Origin: CAYQQJ01 sp964515945 | GTDB lineage: Bacteria > Pseudomonadota > Gammaproteobacteria > Pseudomonadales > Cellvibrionaceae | NCBI GenBank assembly: GCA_964515945.1 | Contig: CAZEWY010000104.1 | Location: 1-12,033 of the forward strand | Reading direction: 5' to 3' | Length of the DNA: 12,033 nt | Shown: positions 1-5,660 of the stretch, piece by piece | Layout of the letters: each line of letters begins with the position of its first letter | How positions within the stretch are numbered: position 1 is the stretch's first letter | Notes under the pieces: generated by a model | Database searches by the model: none | Told to the model about the DNA's origin: nothing | What the model saw: the letters and a program-made list of their open reading frames with translations, nothing else | Position numbers and translations under genes: made by a program

Positions 1-83
1 TGGGTTTACGGCGTTTTCAGAAATTCTCACGCGGCAGCGCCGCACCCCTCTTACGAAGCGACAAACCTTATATCCATAACCAA

Positions 84-737
84 CTAAGAAGCAACCGAGA
101 CCGAGAATAGCCAAGGTGCAGCCCGACGACGTTTCTCTTCATACGCCCGAATAGCAGCCTCATCTTTCAGAGTGAGACTGATGTCATCCAACCCTTCCAG
201 CAAACAATGCTTGCGGAATTCATCCACGTCAAAGCTGAAACTTTCAGCGCTCGGCGTCACCACCTGCTGCTCTTTCAGATCCACCGTCAGTTGATAGCCC
301 TCGTCGGCATACATTTCCTGAAACAGTTGATCGACAATTTTCTCGTCCAGCACGATGGGCAGAACACCATTCTTGAAGCAGTTGTTGTAGAAGATATCCG
401 CAAAACTCGGCGCGATTATGCTGCGGAAACCAAACTCTTCCAAGGCCCAGGGCGCATGTTCGCGGCTGGAGCCACAGCCGAAGTTCTTGCGCGCCAGCAA
501 AATATTGGCGCCCTGATAGCGCGCCTGGTTGAGTGCGAAATCCGGATTCAAGGGGCGCTGGCTGTTGTCCTTGCCCGGCTCGCCCGAGTCCAGATAGCGC
601 AACTCGTCAAACAGGTTGGGGCCGAAACCGGTGCGCTTGATGGATTTCAGAAACTGCTTGGGAATGATCAGATCCGTATCCACGTTGGCGCGGTCCATAG
701 GGGCGACCAGAGCTGTCAATTGCGTAAATTTTCTCAT
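84..737 (-). CDS. leuD: 3-isopropylmalate dehydratase small subunit LeuD
   Basis: LeuD is the small subunit of the LeuCD heterodimer. It isomerises 2-isopropylmalate to 3-isopropylmalate in cytoplasmic leucine biosynthesis. The 217-residue product carries the family's signatures: NVDTDLIIPKQFL near residues 18-30, the swivel-domain core FGCGSSREHAPWAL near 86-99, and IAPSFADIFYNNCFKNG near 108-124. Overall it aligns with E. coli LeuD (about 201 residues). The extra length lies mostly in a short insertion near residue 50 and a C-terminal tail (KRRRAAPWLFSVSVAS). The ATG at 737 is preceded by AGGTGA, which begins right after the leuC stop codon. Only 13 bases separate the two genes, so translational coupling is likely. 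leuB is not in the window; the 83 bases downstream hold no gene. Identity is very secure. Confidence 0.97.
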   Translation of the reverse strand: MRKFTQLTALVAPMDRANVDTDLIIPKQFLKSIKRTGFGPNLFDELRYLDSGEPGKDNSQRPLNPDFALNQARYQGANILLARKNFGCGSSREHAPWALEEFGFRSIIAPSFADIFYNNCFKNGVLPIVLDEKIVDQLFQEMYADEGYQLTVDLKEQQVVTPSAESFSFDVDEFRKHCLLEGLDDISLTLKDEAAIRAYEEKRRRAAPWLFSVSVAS

Positions 738-750
738 GATAGTGTCACCT

Positions 751-2154
751 TCAAACCAGTTTGCGCACGTCGATAAAATGTCCCGTCACCGCCGCAGCGG
801 CAGCCATGGCCGGGCTCACCAGATGGGTGCGGCCGCCGTAGCCCTGACGCCCCTCGAAATTGCGGTTGGATGTTGAAGCGCAGTGCTCGCCCTGCCCCAA
901 CTTGTCCGCGTTCATGGCCAGGCACATGGAGCAGCCGGGTTCGCGCCACTCCAGACCGGCGTCGGTAAAGATGGTGTGCAACCCTTCTTTTTCAGCCTGA
1001 GCTTTCACCACCCCGGAACCCGGCACGACTATGGCCTCCTTCACCGAATCCGCCTTGCGGCGGCCCTTGACCACGGCGGCTGCCGCGCGCAGGTCCTCGA
1101 TGCGGGAGTTGGTGCAGGAGCCTATAAAGACGCGGTCCAGATGGATATCCTCAATCGCCTGCCCGGCCTTCAACCCCATATACTCCAGCGCACGGGTTAT
1201 ACCGGATTGTTTGACAGGGTCTGATTCCTGCGCGGGGTCCGGTACGCGGCCACCCACGGGCCCCACCATTTCCGGCGAAGTTCCCCAGGAAACCTGGGGT
1301 TCGATGTCTTCTCCGCGCAACTCCACCACGCGGTCGAATTCCGCGTCGGCGTCGCTGTGCAGTTGCCGCCATTCCGCCACGGCAGCGTCCCACTGTTCAT
1401 CGGTTGGCGCAAAGGCGCGACCCTTGACGTAGTCCAGGGTGATCTGATCAACGGCGACCATGCCGGCGCGGGCGCCCGCTTCAATGGCCATGTTGCAGAC
1501 TGTCAAACGGCCCTCCATGGACATGGAGCGGAACACGTCACCCCCAAATTCAATGGCATATCCGGTTCCACCGGCGGTGCCGATTTTGCCGATAATGGCC
1601 AATACCACATCTTTCGGCGTTACACCGGGGCCGAGTTCACCGTCAACCCGCACCAGCATATTCTTCATTTTCTTGGCCACCNNNNNNNNNNCTTCACTGG
1701 TACCTATGCCGAAGGCCAGAGCTCCCAGGGCGCCGTTGGTGGAGGTGTGGGAATCGCCACAGACGATGGTCATGCCGGGCAAACAGGCACCGGATTCCGG
1801 GCCGACCACGTGGACGATACCCTGACGCTGATCGTTGATCTTGAATTCAAGGATGCCCAATTCGTCGCAGTTGTCGTCCAGGGTCTGTACCTGAATCCGC
1901 GAAACGGGATCGGCGATGCCTTCCACGCCGGAGGAACGCTCGAGGGAGGTGGTGGGCACATTATGATCCGGCGTTGCCACCACGCTATCCACCCGCCAGG
2001 GCTTGCGGCCAGCCAGACGCAGGCCTTCAAAGGCTTGGGGAGACGTCACTTCATGGACTATGTGTCGGTCGATATAGATAAGCGCGGAGCCGTCATCCCG
2101 CTCGGTCACCAGATGGGCGTCCCACAATTTGTCGTAAAGTGTCTTGCCGGCCAT
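751..2154 (-). CDS. leuC: 3-isopropylmalate dehydratase large subunit LeuC (contains assembly gap)
   Basis: LeuC is the [4Fe-4S] large subunit of isopropylmalate isomerase, an aconitase-family enzyme working with LeuD. Both aconitase signatures are visible: VFIGSCTNSRIEDL (Cys347 in gapped numbering) and PGCSMCLAM (Cys408 and Cys411), the three cluster ligands. The N-terminus MAGKTLYDKLWDAHLV matches the family start. I place the start at 2154 because GAGGT lies six bases upstream; the longer frame opening at 2184 has no ribosome site and lies almost at the inferred transcription start. Ten Ns (1682-1691) fall right after GTSE. In homologues this position reads VEHVLATQTL, so about six codons are probably missing and the true length is near 473 residues, close to the Pseudomonas protein. 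The frame survives the gap, so I see no reason to call it a pseudogene. Confidence 0.97.
   Translation of the reverse strand: MAGKTLYDKLWDAHLVTERDDGSALIYIDRHIVHEVTSPQAFEGLRLAGRKPWRVDSVVATPDHNVPTTSLERSSGVEGIADPVSRIQVQTLDDNCDELGILEFKINDQRQGIVHVVGPESGACLPGMTIVCGDSHTSTNGALGALAFGIGTSEXXXXVAKKMKNMLVRVDGELGPGVTPKDVVLAIIGKIGTAGGTGYAIEFGGDVFRSMSMEGRLTVCNMAIEAGARAGMVAVDQITLDYVKGRAFAPTDEQWDAAVAEWRQLHSDADAEFDRVVELRGEDIEPQVSWGTSPEMVGPVGGRVPDPAQESDPVKQSGITRALEYMGLKAGQAIEDIHLDRVFIGSCTNSRIEDLRAAAAVVKGRRKADSVKEAIVVPGSGVVKAQAEKEGLHTIFTDAGLEWREPGCSMCLAMNADKLGQGEHCASTSNRNFEGRQGYGGRTHLVSPAMAAAAAVTGHFIDVRKLV
1682..1691. other. Assembly gap (10 N) inside leuC
   Basis: Ten unknown bases interrupt leuC. The flanking codons read GTSE before the gap and VAKKMKNM after it. 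The family sequence between these anchors needs about 28 bases, so the run of Ns is probably a placeholder, not a measured length. Confidence 0.99.
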
Positions 2155-2196
2155 TTTGCTACCTCGACTCAGAATAATTGGCATCGCAGAAAAGTC

Positions 2197-2225
2197 ATTT
2201 TACTGGGTGCAAAACAATAACTCAA
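2197..2225 (-). promoter_or_regulatory. Sigma70-type promoter of leuCD
   Basis: On the minus strand, TTGAGT (2225-2220; 4 of 6 to the -35 consensus) and TAAAAT (2202-2197; 5 of 6 to the -10 consensus) are separated by exactly 17 bases. The inferred transcription start is near 2190, giving a leader of about 35 bases before the leuC ATG at 2154. No leader peptide with leucine codons or attenuator hairpin fits in that leader, so control is probably at initiation. Confidence 0.6.
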
Positions 2226-2246
2226 ATTCATTATTTTTATTTATTG

Positions 2247-2268
2247 CATTCCTTATAGGAATGTATAA
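2247..2268. promoter_or_regulatory. Candidate LysR-type operator in the leuC / lysR intergenic region
   Basis: CATTCCTTATAGGAATG (2247-2263) is a 7-bp perfect inverted repeat with a 3-base spacer. It contains the palindromic T-N11-A motif TTCCTTATAGGAA typical of LysR-family recognition sites. A second inverted repeat overlaps it (TTATA at 2253-2257, TATAA at 2264-2268). The centre at 2255 is about 65 bases upstream of the inferred leuCD start, the usual position of a LysR recognition site. It also lies just before the start of the regulator gene, which would suit autoregulation. The assignment rests on sequence pattern and position only. Confidence 0.55.
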
Positions 2269-2278
2269 ACTGATTTTT

Positions 2279-3163
2279 ATGGACACCGAATCCCTGAAAG
2301 CCTTCCTGGTGGTGGCGGAGCTGCGCTCCTTCTCCCTGGCCGCGCAGCAGTTGCACCTCACCCAACCGGCGGTGAGCAAACGCATTGCCGCCCTGGAAGC
2401 TCTGCTCGACTATCAGCTGTTTGACCGCATTGGCCGCAGTATTCAACTGACTGAAGCCGGGCAGGTGCTGCTGCCCCGGGCACAGCGGATTCTGGCCGAG
2501 CTGGAAGAGACCAAGCGGGTGATTGCCGATCTGTCGGGAGAGGTGGTGGGAGACTTGCGCGTTGCCACCAGTCACCACGTGGGCCTGCACCGATTGCCAC
2601 CACTGCTGAGGCAATTCGCTTCCCGCTACCCGCGGGTCAATCTGCAGTTCGATTTCCTGGATTCCGAGAAAGCCCATGAACGGGTTTTGCGCGGCGACTG
2701 CGAACTGGCCGTGGTCACCCTGGCGCCCAAAGCTCCCGAAAATCTGCACCTTGAGGTGCTCTGGCAGGACCCGCTGGTGTTTGTCACCGGTGCCCGAAGC
2801 GACTTTGCGACCACCCATGTCACCCTGCAACAACTGAGTCAGCGCCCGGCCATACTGCCGGATCTCGGCACCTATACGGGCAGGCTGGTCAAGTCCTGCT
2901 TTGACAGACAGCGGCTCGCGGTGGAATTGAGCATGACGACCAATTATCTGGAGACCATTAAAATGATGGTCTCCGTCGGCCTCGGCTGGAGCGTGCTGCC
3001 GGATTCCCTGGTGGATTCACAGCTGTGCCGCCTGCAGGTTGCCGGCGTTGAATTGTCACGGCAATTGGGTATTGTGACGCACGCCAAACGCTCCCTGAGC
3101 AATGCCGCGCAGGCGTTTTATAGCCTTATGGCCACCGAAAAAACATTTTTGCCAAGGGTGTAG
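2279..3163 (+). CDS. LysR-family transcriptional regulator, probable regulator of leuCD
   Basis: A 294-residue LysR-type regulator. The N-terminal winged helix-turn-helix covers about residues 1-60, with the recognition region SFSLAAQQLHLTQPAVSKRI (17-36) followed by LFDRIGRSIQLTEAG. A periplasmic-binding-protein-like effector domain runs from about residue 90 to the end. It is transcribed divergently from leuC, the arrangement I recall in Pseudomonas (a LysR gene next to leuC), so control of leuCD is a reasonable inference; the effector is unknown. The ATG at 2279 is chosen because MDTESLKAFL matches the family N-terminus. It lacks a good ribosome site: the nearest AGGA is 18 bases away. An in-frame ATG at 2261 would add six residues but abuts that AGGA directly. 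The reading frame extends further upstream to 2144, which would overlap leuC and is not credible. Confidence 0.92.
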   Translation: MDTESLKAFLVVAELRSFSLAAQQLHLTQPAVSKRIAALEALLDYQLFDRIGRSIQLTEAGQVLLPRAQRILAELEETKRVIADLSGEVVGDLRVATSHHVGLHRLPPLLRQFASRYPRVNLQFDFLDSEKAHERVLRGDCELAVVTLAPKAPENLHLEVLWQDPLVFVTGARSDFATTHVTLQQLSQRPAILPDLGTYTGRLVKSCFDRQRLAVELSMTTNYLETIKMMVSVGLGWSVLPDSLVDSQLCRLQVAGVELSRQLGIVTHAKRSLSNAAQAFYSLMATEKTFLPRV

Positions 3164-3257
3164 CAGACAAAAAGCGATCTTCTCTGCTATAAGTATTCTA
3201 CAAGAGTGCAGTGGGCGATGAGAGCAGCGATTCAGTAGCCGGAGCTCGCACAGGTTT

Positions 3258-3286
3258 TTGAAAAACGAAGAACACTCAGCTTTAGT
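3258..3286 (+). promoter_or_regulatory. Possible promoter of the outer membrane protein gene
   Basis: TTGAAA (3258-3263; 5 of 6) and TTTAGT (3281-3286; 4 of 6) are 17 bases apart and lie about 65 bases before the ATG at 3352. An alternative -10, TACAAT (3299-3304), has no matching -35. Weak evidence. Confidence 0.3.
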
Positions 3287-3292
3287 AAAGCT
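3278..3292 (+). terminator. Weak hairpin downstream of the LysR gene
   Basis: AGCTTT AGT AAAGCT is a perfect 6-bp stem with a 3-base loop, followed only by ATTT. It lies 115 bases past the LysR stop codon and overlaps the possible promoter of the next gene. It lacks a GC-rich stem and a proper T-tract, so it may be chance or a poor terminator. Confidence 0.2.
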
Positions 3293-3351
3293 ATTTAGTA
3301 CAATTAAAAGCACAACAATTTTATTCACTTGATGCTAGGAAGGGTTCAACC

Positions 3352-4098
3352 ATGAAAAAAACTTTAATCGCACTGATGATTGCCGGCGCATCCGGCGGCG
3401 CCTACGCGGACACGATACTCGGTATTTATGCCGGTGCCGGTAACTGGATGGCTTCCTATGAAGGCGACGCGGGTTCAGACTCGATCGATGTCGAAGAACT
3501 CAATTTGGACGACACCGATAACCTGTACTTTTACGCAGCTCTGGAGCACCCGGTTCCCCTGATTCCCAATATTCGAATTGCACACACGGGTGTCCAGGTT
3601 GAAGGTGTATCAACCCTGACCAGCACCTTTACGCTGGATGAGGAGACTTATACTGCGGGAACTAATGTCTTTACCGAACTGGATATGACCCATACCGACG
3701 GAACCCTCTATTATGAGATCCTGGACAATTGGGTCACCTTTGATATAGGCATCACGGCCCGCGCCTTTGATGGTTTTGTCTATGTGGAAGATCAGGAGAG
3801 CGGTGATTCAGAAAGAGTCGAACTGTCCGAAGTGGTACCCCTGGGCTACGTCAAAGCACAATTCGACCTGCCCTTCAGCGGCTGGCGCATCGGCGCTGAA
3901 GGCAATGCCATCAGCTACAGCGGCGACAGCTTTTCCGATCTGAACGCCAAAATCGGTTACATGTCAGATGGTCTGGCGCTGGATTTCGGTCTGGACATCG
4001 GTTACCGCCGCATGAACCTGACCGTCGACGACAATAATGACCTGCAAGCCGACCTGACTATTGCCGGGCCCTATGTGGAAGCGTCAGTACACTTCTAA
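3352..4098 (+). CDS. TIGR04219-type outer membrane beta-barrel protein
   Basis: A 248-residue predicted outer-membrane protein. Residues 1-19 form a Sec signal peptide (MKK, hydrophobic core, AYA cleavage site before D20). The mature start DTILGIYAGAGNW and the alternating polar/hydrophobic strands resemble the TIGR04219 family of small outer-membrane beta-barrels in gammaproteobacteria. The last residues are VHF, with the C-terminal aromatic expected for recognition by the BAM assembly machinery. The mature part is rich in Asp and Glu, typical of exported proteins in marine bacteria. The family has no settled function. AGGAAGG (3337-3343) sits eight bases before the ATG. The gene ends with tandem stops (TAA TAG) and appears monocistronic, closed by the terminator at 4131-4158. 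Confidence 0.85.
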   Translation: MKKTLIALMIAGASGGAYADTILGIYAGAGNWMASYEGDAGSDSIDVEELNLDDTDNLYFYAALEHPVPLIPNIRIAHTGVQVEGVSTLTSTFTLDEETYTAGTNVFTELDMTHTDGTLYYEILDNWVTFDIGITARAFDGFVYVEDQESGDSERVELSEVVPLGYVKAQFDLPFSGWRIGAEGNAISYSGDSFSDLNAKIGYMSDGLALDFGLDIGYRRMNLTVDDNNDLQADLTIAGPYVEASVHF

Positions 4099-4130
4099 TA
4101 GCGCCTCATAAGCAAACCTTGGTTGACCTG

Positions 4131-4158
4131 AAAAAGCGCCGAATACCGGCGCTTTTTT
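4131..4158. terminator. Bidirectional intrinsic terminator between the outer membrane protein gene and msrA
   Basis: A stem of 11 perfectly paired bases (AAAAAGCGCCG at 4131-4141 and CGGCGCTTTTT at 4147-4157) encloses a 5-base loop, with six Ts at the plus-strand end and five As at the other end. It therefore works as a GC-stem plus T-tract in both directions and can stop the plus-strand gene ending at 4098 and the convergent msrA ending at 4190. Confidence 0.9.
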
Positions 4159-4170
4159 ATGGGCGCCCAT
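4159..4170. repeat. 12-bp perfect palindrome beside the terminator
   Basis: ATGGGCGCCCAT is a perfect palindrome immediately after the terminator T-tract and 19 bases before the msrA stop. It has no loop, so it is a poor RNA hairpin. Function unknown, possibly none. Confidence 0.6.
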
Positions 4171-4189
4171 AACCCGACAGCATCATTAC

Positions 4190-4837
4190 CTACAGCGGCG
4201 GCAACCCAGTTTTCCCGATACTCTGCATATTGCAATAACCGCCGGGGTTCTTGGCGAGATATTGCTGGTGATAGGTTTCGGCGTAGTAAAAAGGACCGGC
4301 GGGTTGGATCTCCGTGGTGATTTCGCCACTGGTCTGCGCCAGCTTCTCCACGTAGCGCTGGCGGCTTGCCTCGGCCTCGGCCTGCTGGGCGTTGCTGAAG
4401 CAATAAATAGCCGAACGATATTGAGTGCCGCGATCATTGCCCTGGCGCATGCCCTGGGTAGGGTTGTGGTTTTCCCAGAACAGGCGAAGCAGTGCCTTGT
4501 AGCTAATCAACAGCGGGTCGAAAACCACCAGTACCACCTCATTGTGGCCGGTCTGCCCGCTGCAAACTTCCTCGTAGGTGGGGTTGGGTGTATAGCCACC
4601 GCTATAGCCAACAGCGGTGGTGTAGATGCCTTCCTGTTGCCAGAACAGCCGCTCGGCACCCCAAAAGCAGCCCATGCCAAAAACCGCCTGCTCCATGCCT
4701 TCCGGGAAAGGCGGCTGGATGGGCTTGCCCAGAACATAATGCCGGTTTTCCACCACCAAGGGCTCTGCCCGGCCCGGTAGTGCTTCTTCGGGGCCGGGCA
4801 GCCTTGTCTTGCTCATCATTTGGTCAAATATGTTCAC
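4190..4837 (-). CDS. msrA: Peptide-methionine (S)-S-oxide reductase MsrA
   Basis: MsrA reduces the S-epimer of methionine sulfoxide in proteins and free methionine, using thioredoxin as the usual electron donor. The 215-residue protein follows the long E. coli type, including the N-terminal segment with EEALPGR. Catalytic Cys57 lies in MGCFWGAERLFW. The Tyr/Glu substrate-pocket region (GYSGGYTPNPTYEEVCSGQTGHNE) and HNPTQGMRQGNDRGTQYRSAIY are intact. The resolving Cys202 is present (NPGGYC), but the second C-terminal cysteine of E. coli MsrA (GVCLPP) is replaced by GKTGLPP. The start is GTG at 4837, supported by AGGAG seven bases upstream. It lies 53 bases downstream of the methyltransferase gene on the same strand and is probably co-transcribed with it. 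It ends at the terminator at 4131-4158. Confidence 0.96.
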   Translation of the reverse strand: MNIFDQMMSKTRLPGPEEALPGRAEPLVVENRHYVLGKPIQPPFPEGMEQAVFGMGCFWGAERLFWQQEGIYTTAVGYSGGYTPNPTYEEVCSGQTGHNEVVLVVFDPLLISYKALLRLFWENHNPTQGMRQGNDRGTQYRSAIYCFSNAQQAEAEASRQRYVEKLAQTSGEITTEIQPAGPFYYAETYHQQYLAKNPGGYCNMQSIGKTGLPPL

Positions 4838-4890
4838 GACATCACTCCTGAAGTAGGTTTTAGACTGCCCGAAGAACCCGCCCGAACCCG

Positions 4891-5517
4891 TCAGACCGAT
4901 TCTTCGGCGGCGAGATCAACCACCAGCCCCGAGGCATTGTGCGGGTGGGGCACCGACCAGTTGTCATATTCCGCGCCGAGTTTCTCCACACACAGTTCGG
5001 CCATGCCGCGAAAGGTCGGCCGGCCCGGATCCGTCATCACCACTCGTAGCCCAACCTGGGCGGCGCGGCGAGTGAGGTTGTACAGGGGCTTGACCATGCT
5101 GTCCCAGAAGCAGACATCGGCGGCGATCACCATATCGAACCCCGCCAAATCCGCCTTGGTCACCTGCTCATAGCGCCGCTGCCAGGTGTCCACCTGCACC
5201 CCATTGAGCTGTGCGTGCAGTTGCAGGTAGGGGAACACTGTCTTGTCCGCGTCCAGAGCCGTGACACGGGCTCCAAATGCCTTCGCGCAGAAAATGCCCG
5301 CCAGCCCCCAGCCACAGCCGATTTCCAGAATACGCGCGCCCTTTTTCGGCGGATACTCCTGTAGATAATCCATCAACAGATAAGTCGATTTCCAGAATTT
5401 GTTGCCATGGATGCTCGGGTACCCGGTTTCCCGGCGCAACCGGCGGATCTCCTTGTGGCTGTTTTTCAGAATGGTCAGGCCGAATGCCTGCCGTTCATGG
5501 CTCGATGGATCGGGCAT
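4891..5517 (-). CDS. Class I SAM-dependent methyltransferase, Methyltransf_16-like
   Basis: A 208-residue Rossmann-fold methyltransferase. Motif I is ILEIGCGWGLAG (63-74), followed by the acidic end of the second strand in VTALDAD (85-91), and motif IV-like DMVIAADVCFWDS (128-140). The ADV-x-FW pattern and the layout resemble the Methyltransf_16 / METTL21 group, whose characterised members methylate protein lysines, but the substrate here cannot be read from sequence. The N-terminal region (residues 10-45) contains IHGNKFWKSTYLLMDYL, preceding motif I as in that group. ATG at 5517 has GGAG seven bases upstream. It is the first gene of a probable unit with msrA and is divergent from ppx. I know of no established functional link to MsrA. 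Confidence 0.8.
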   Translation of the reverse strand: MPDPSSHERQAFGLTILKNSHKEIRRLRRETGYPSIHGNKFWKSTYLLMDYLQEYPPKKGARILEIGCGWGLAGIFCAKAFGARVTALDADKTVFPYLQLHAQLNGVQVDTWQRRYEQVTKADLAGFDMVIAADVCFWDSMVKPLYNLTRRAAQVGLRVVMTDPGRPTFRGMAELCVEKLGAEYDNWSVPHPHNASGLVVDLAAEESV

Positions 5518-5600
5518 TTACTCACTCCAACACTCGAAAATATAGACCGGCAGCTTACCAGCTTTATCCAATGCTTCCTGATATGGCGGCTGTAAAAAAC

Positions 5601-5631
5601 TTGCTTAACCCCTGCGTCACGACTGTATACT
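5601..5631 (+). promoter_or_regulatory. Possible promoter of ppx
   Basis: TTGCTT (5601-5606) and TATACT (5626-5631; 5 of 6) are 19 bases apart, slightly long for sigma70. The predicted leader is only about 22 bases before the ATG at 5661. No PHO-box-like repeat was recognised. Confidence 0.4.
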
Positions 5632-5660
5632 GACCGCTTTCTCCCGGACTTCCCCAGCCT

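Noticed and set aside
31..43. GCGGC AGC GCCGC hairpin downstream of leuD as a terminator
   Set aside because: The stem is only 5 bp and no T-tract follows on the minus strand.
2155..2184. Upstream extension of leuC to an ATG at 2184
   Set aside because: The added residues have no family counterpart, there is no ribosome site before 2184, and GAGGT sits correctly before the ATG at 2154.
1357..2220. Long open frame on the plus strand opposite leuC
   Set aside because: It is antisense to a certain gene, resembles no family, and long shadow frames are expected in GC-rich coding DNA. The same applies to frames at 5667-6677 (minus), 9291-9935 (minus) and 10899-11759 (minus).
2144..2278. Upstream extension of the LysR gene to 2144
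   Set aside because: It would overlap leuC and run through the leuCD promoter; the LysR family N-terminus begins at 2279.
3254..3265. GTTTTTGAAAAA shared with 8879-8890, as a further copy of the inverted-repeat element
   Set aside because: The match is 12 low-complexity bases and the rest of the element is absent.
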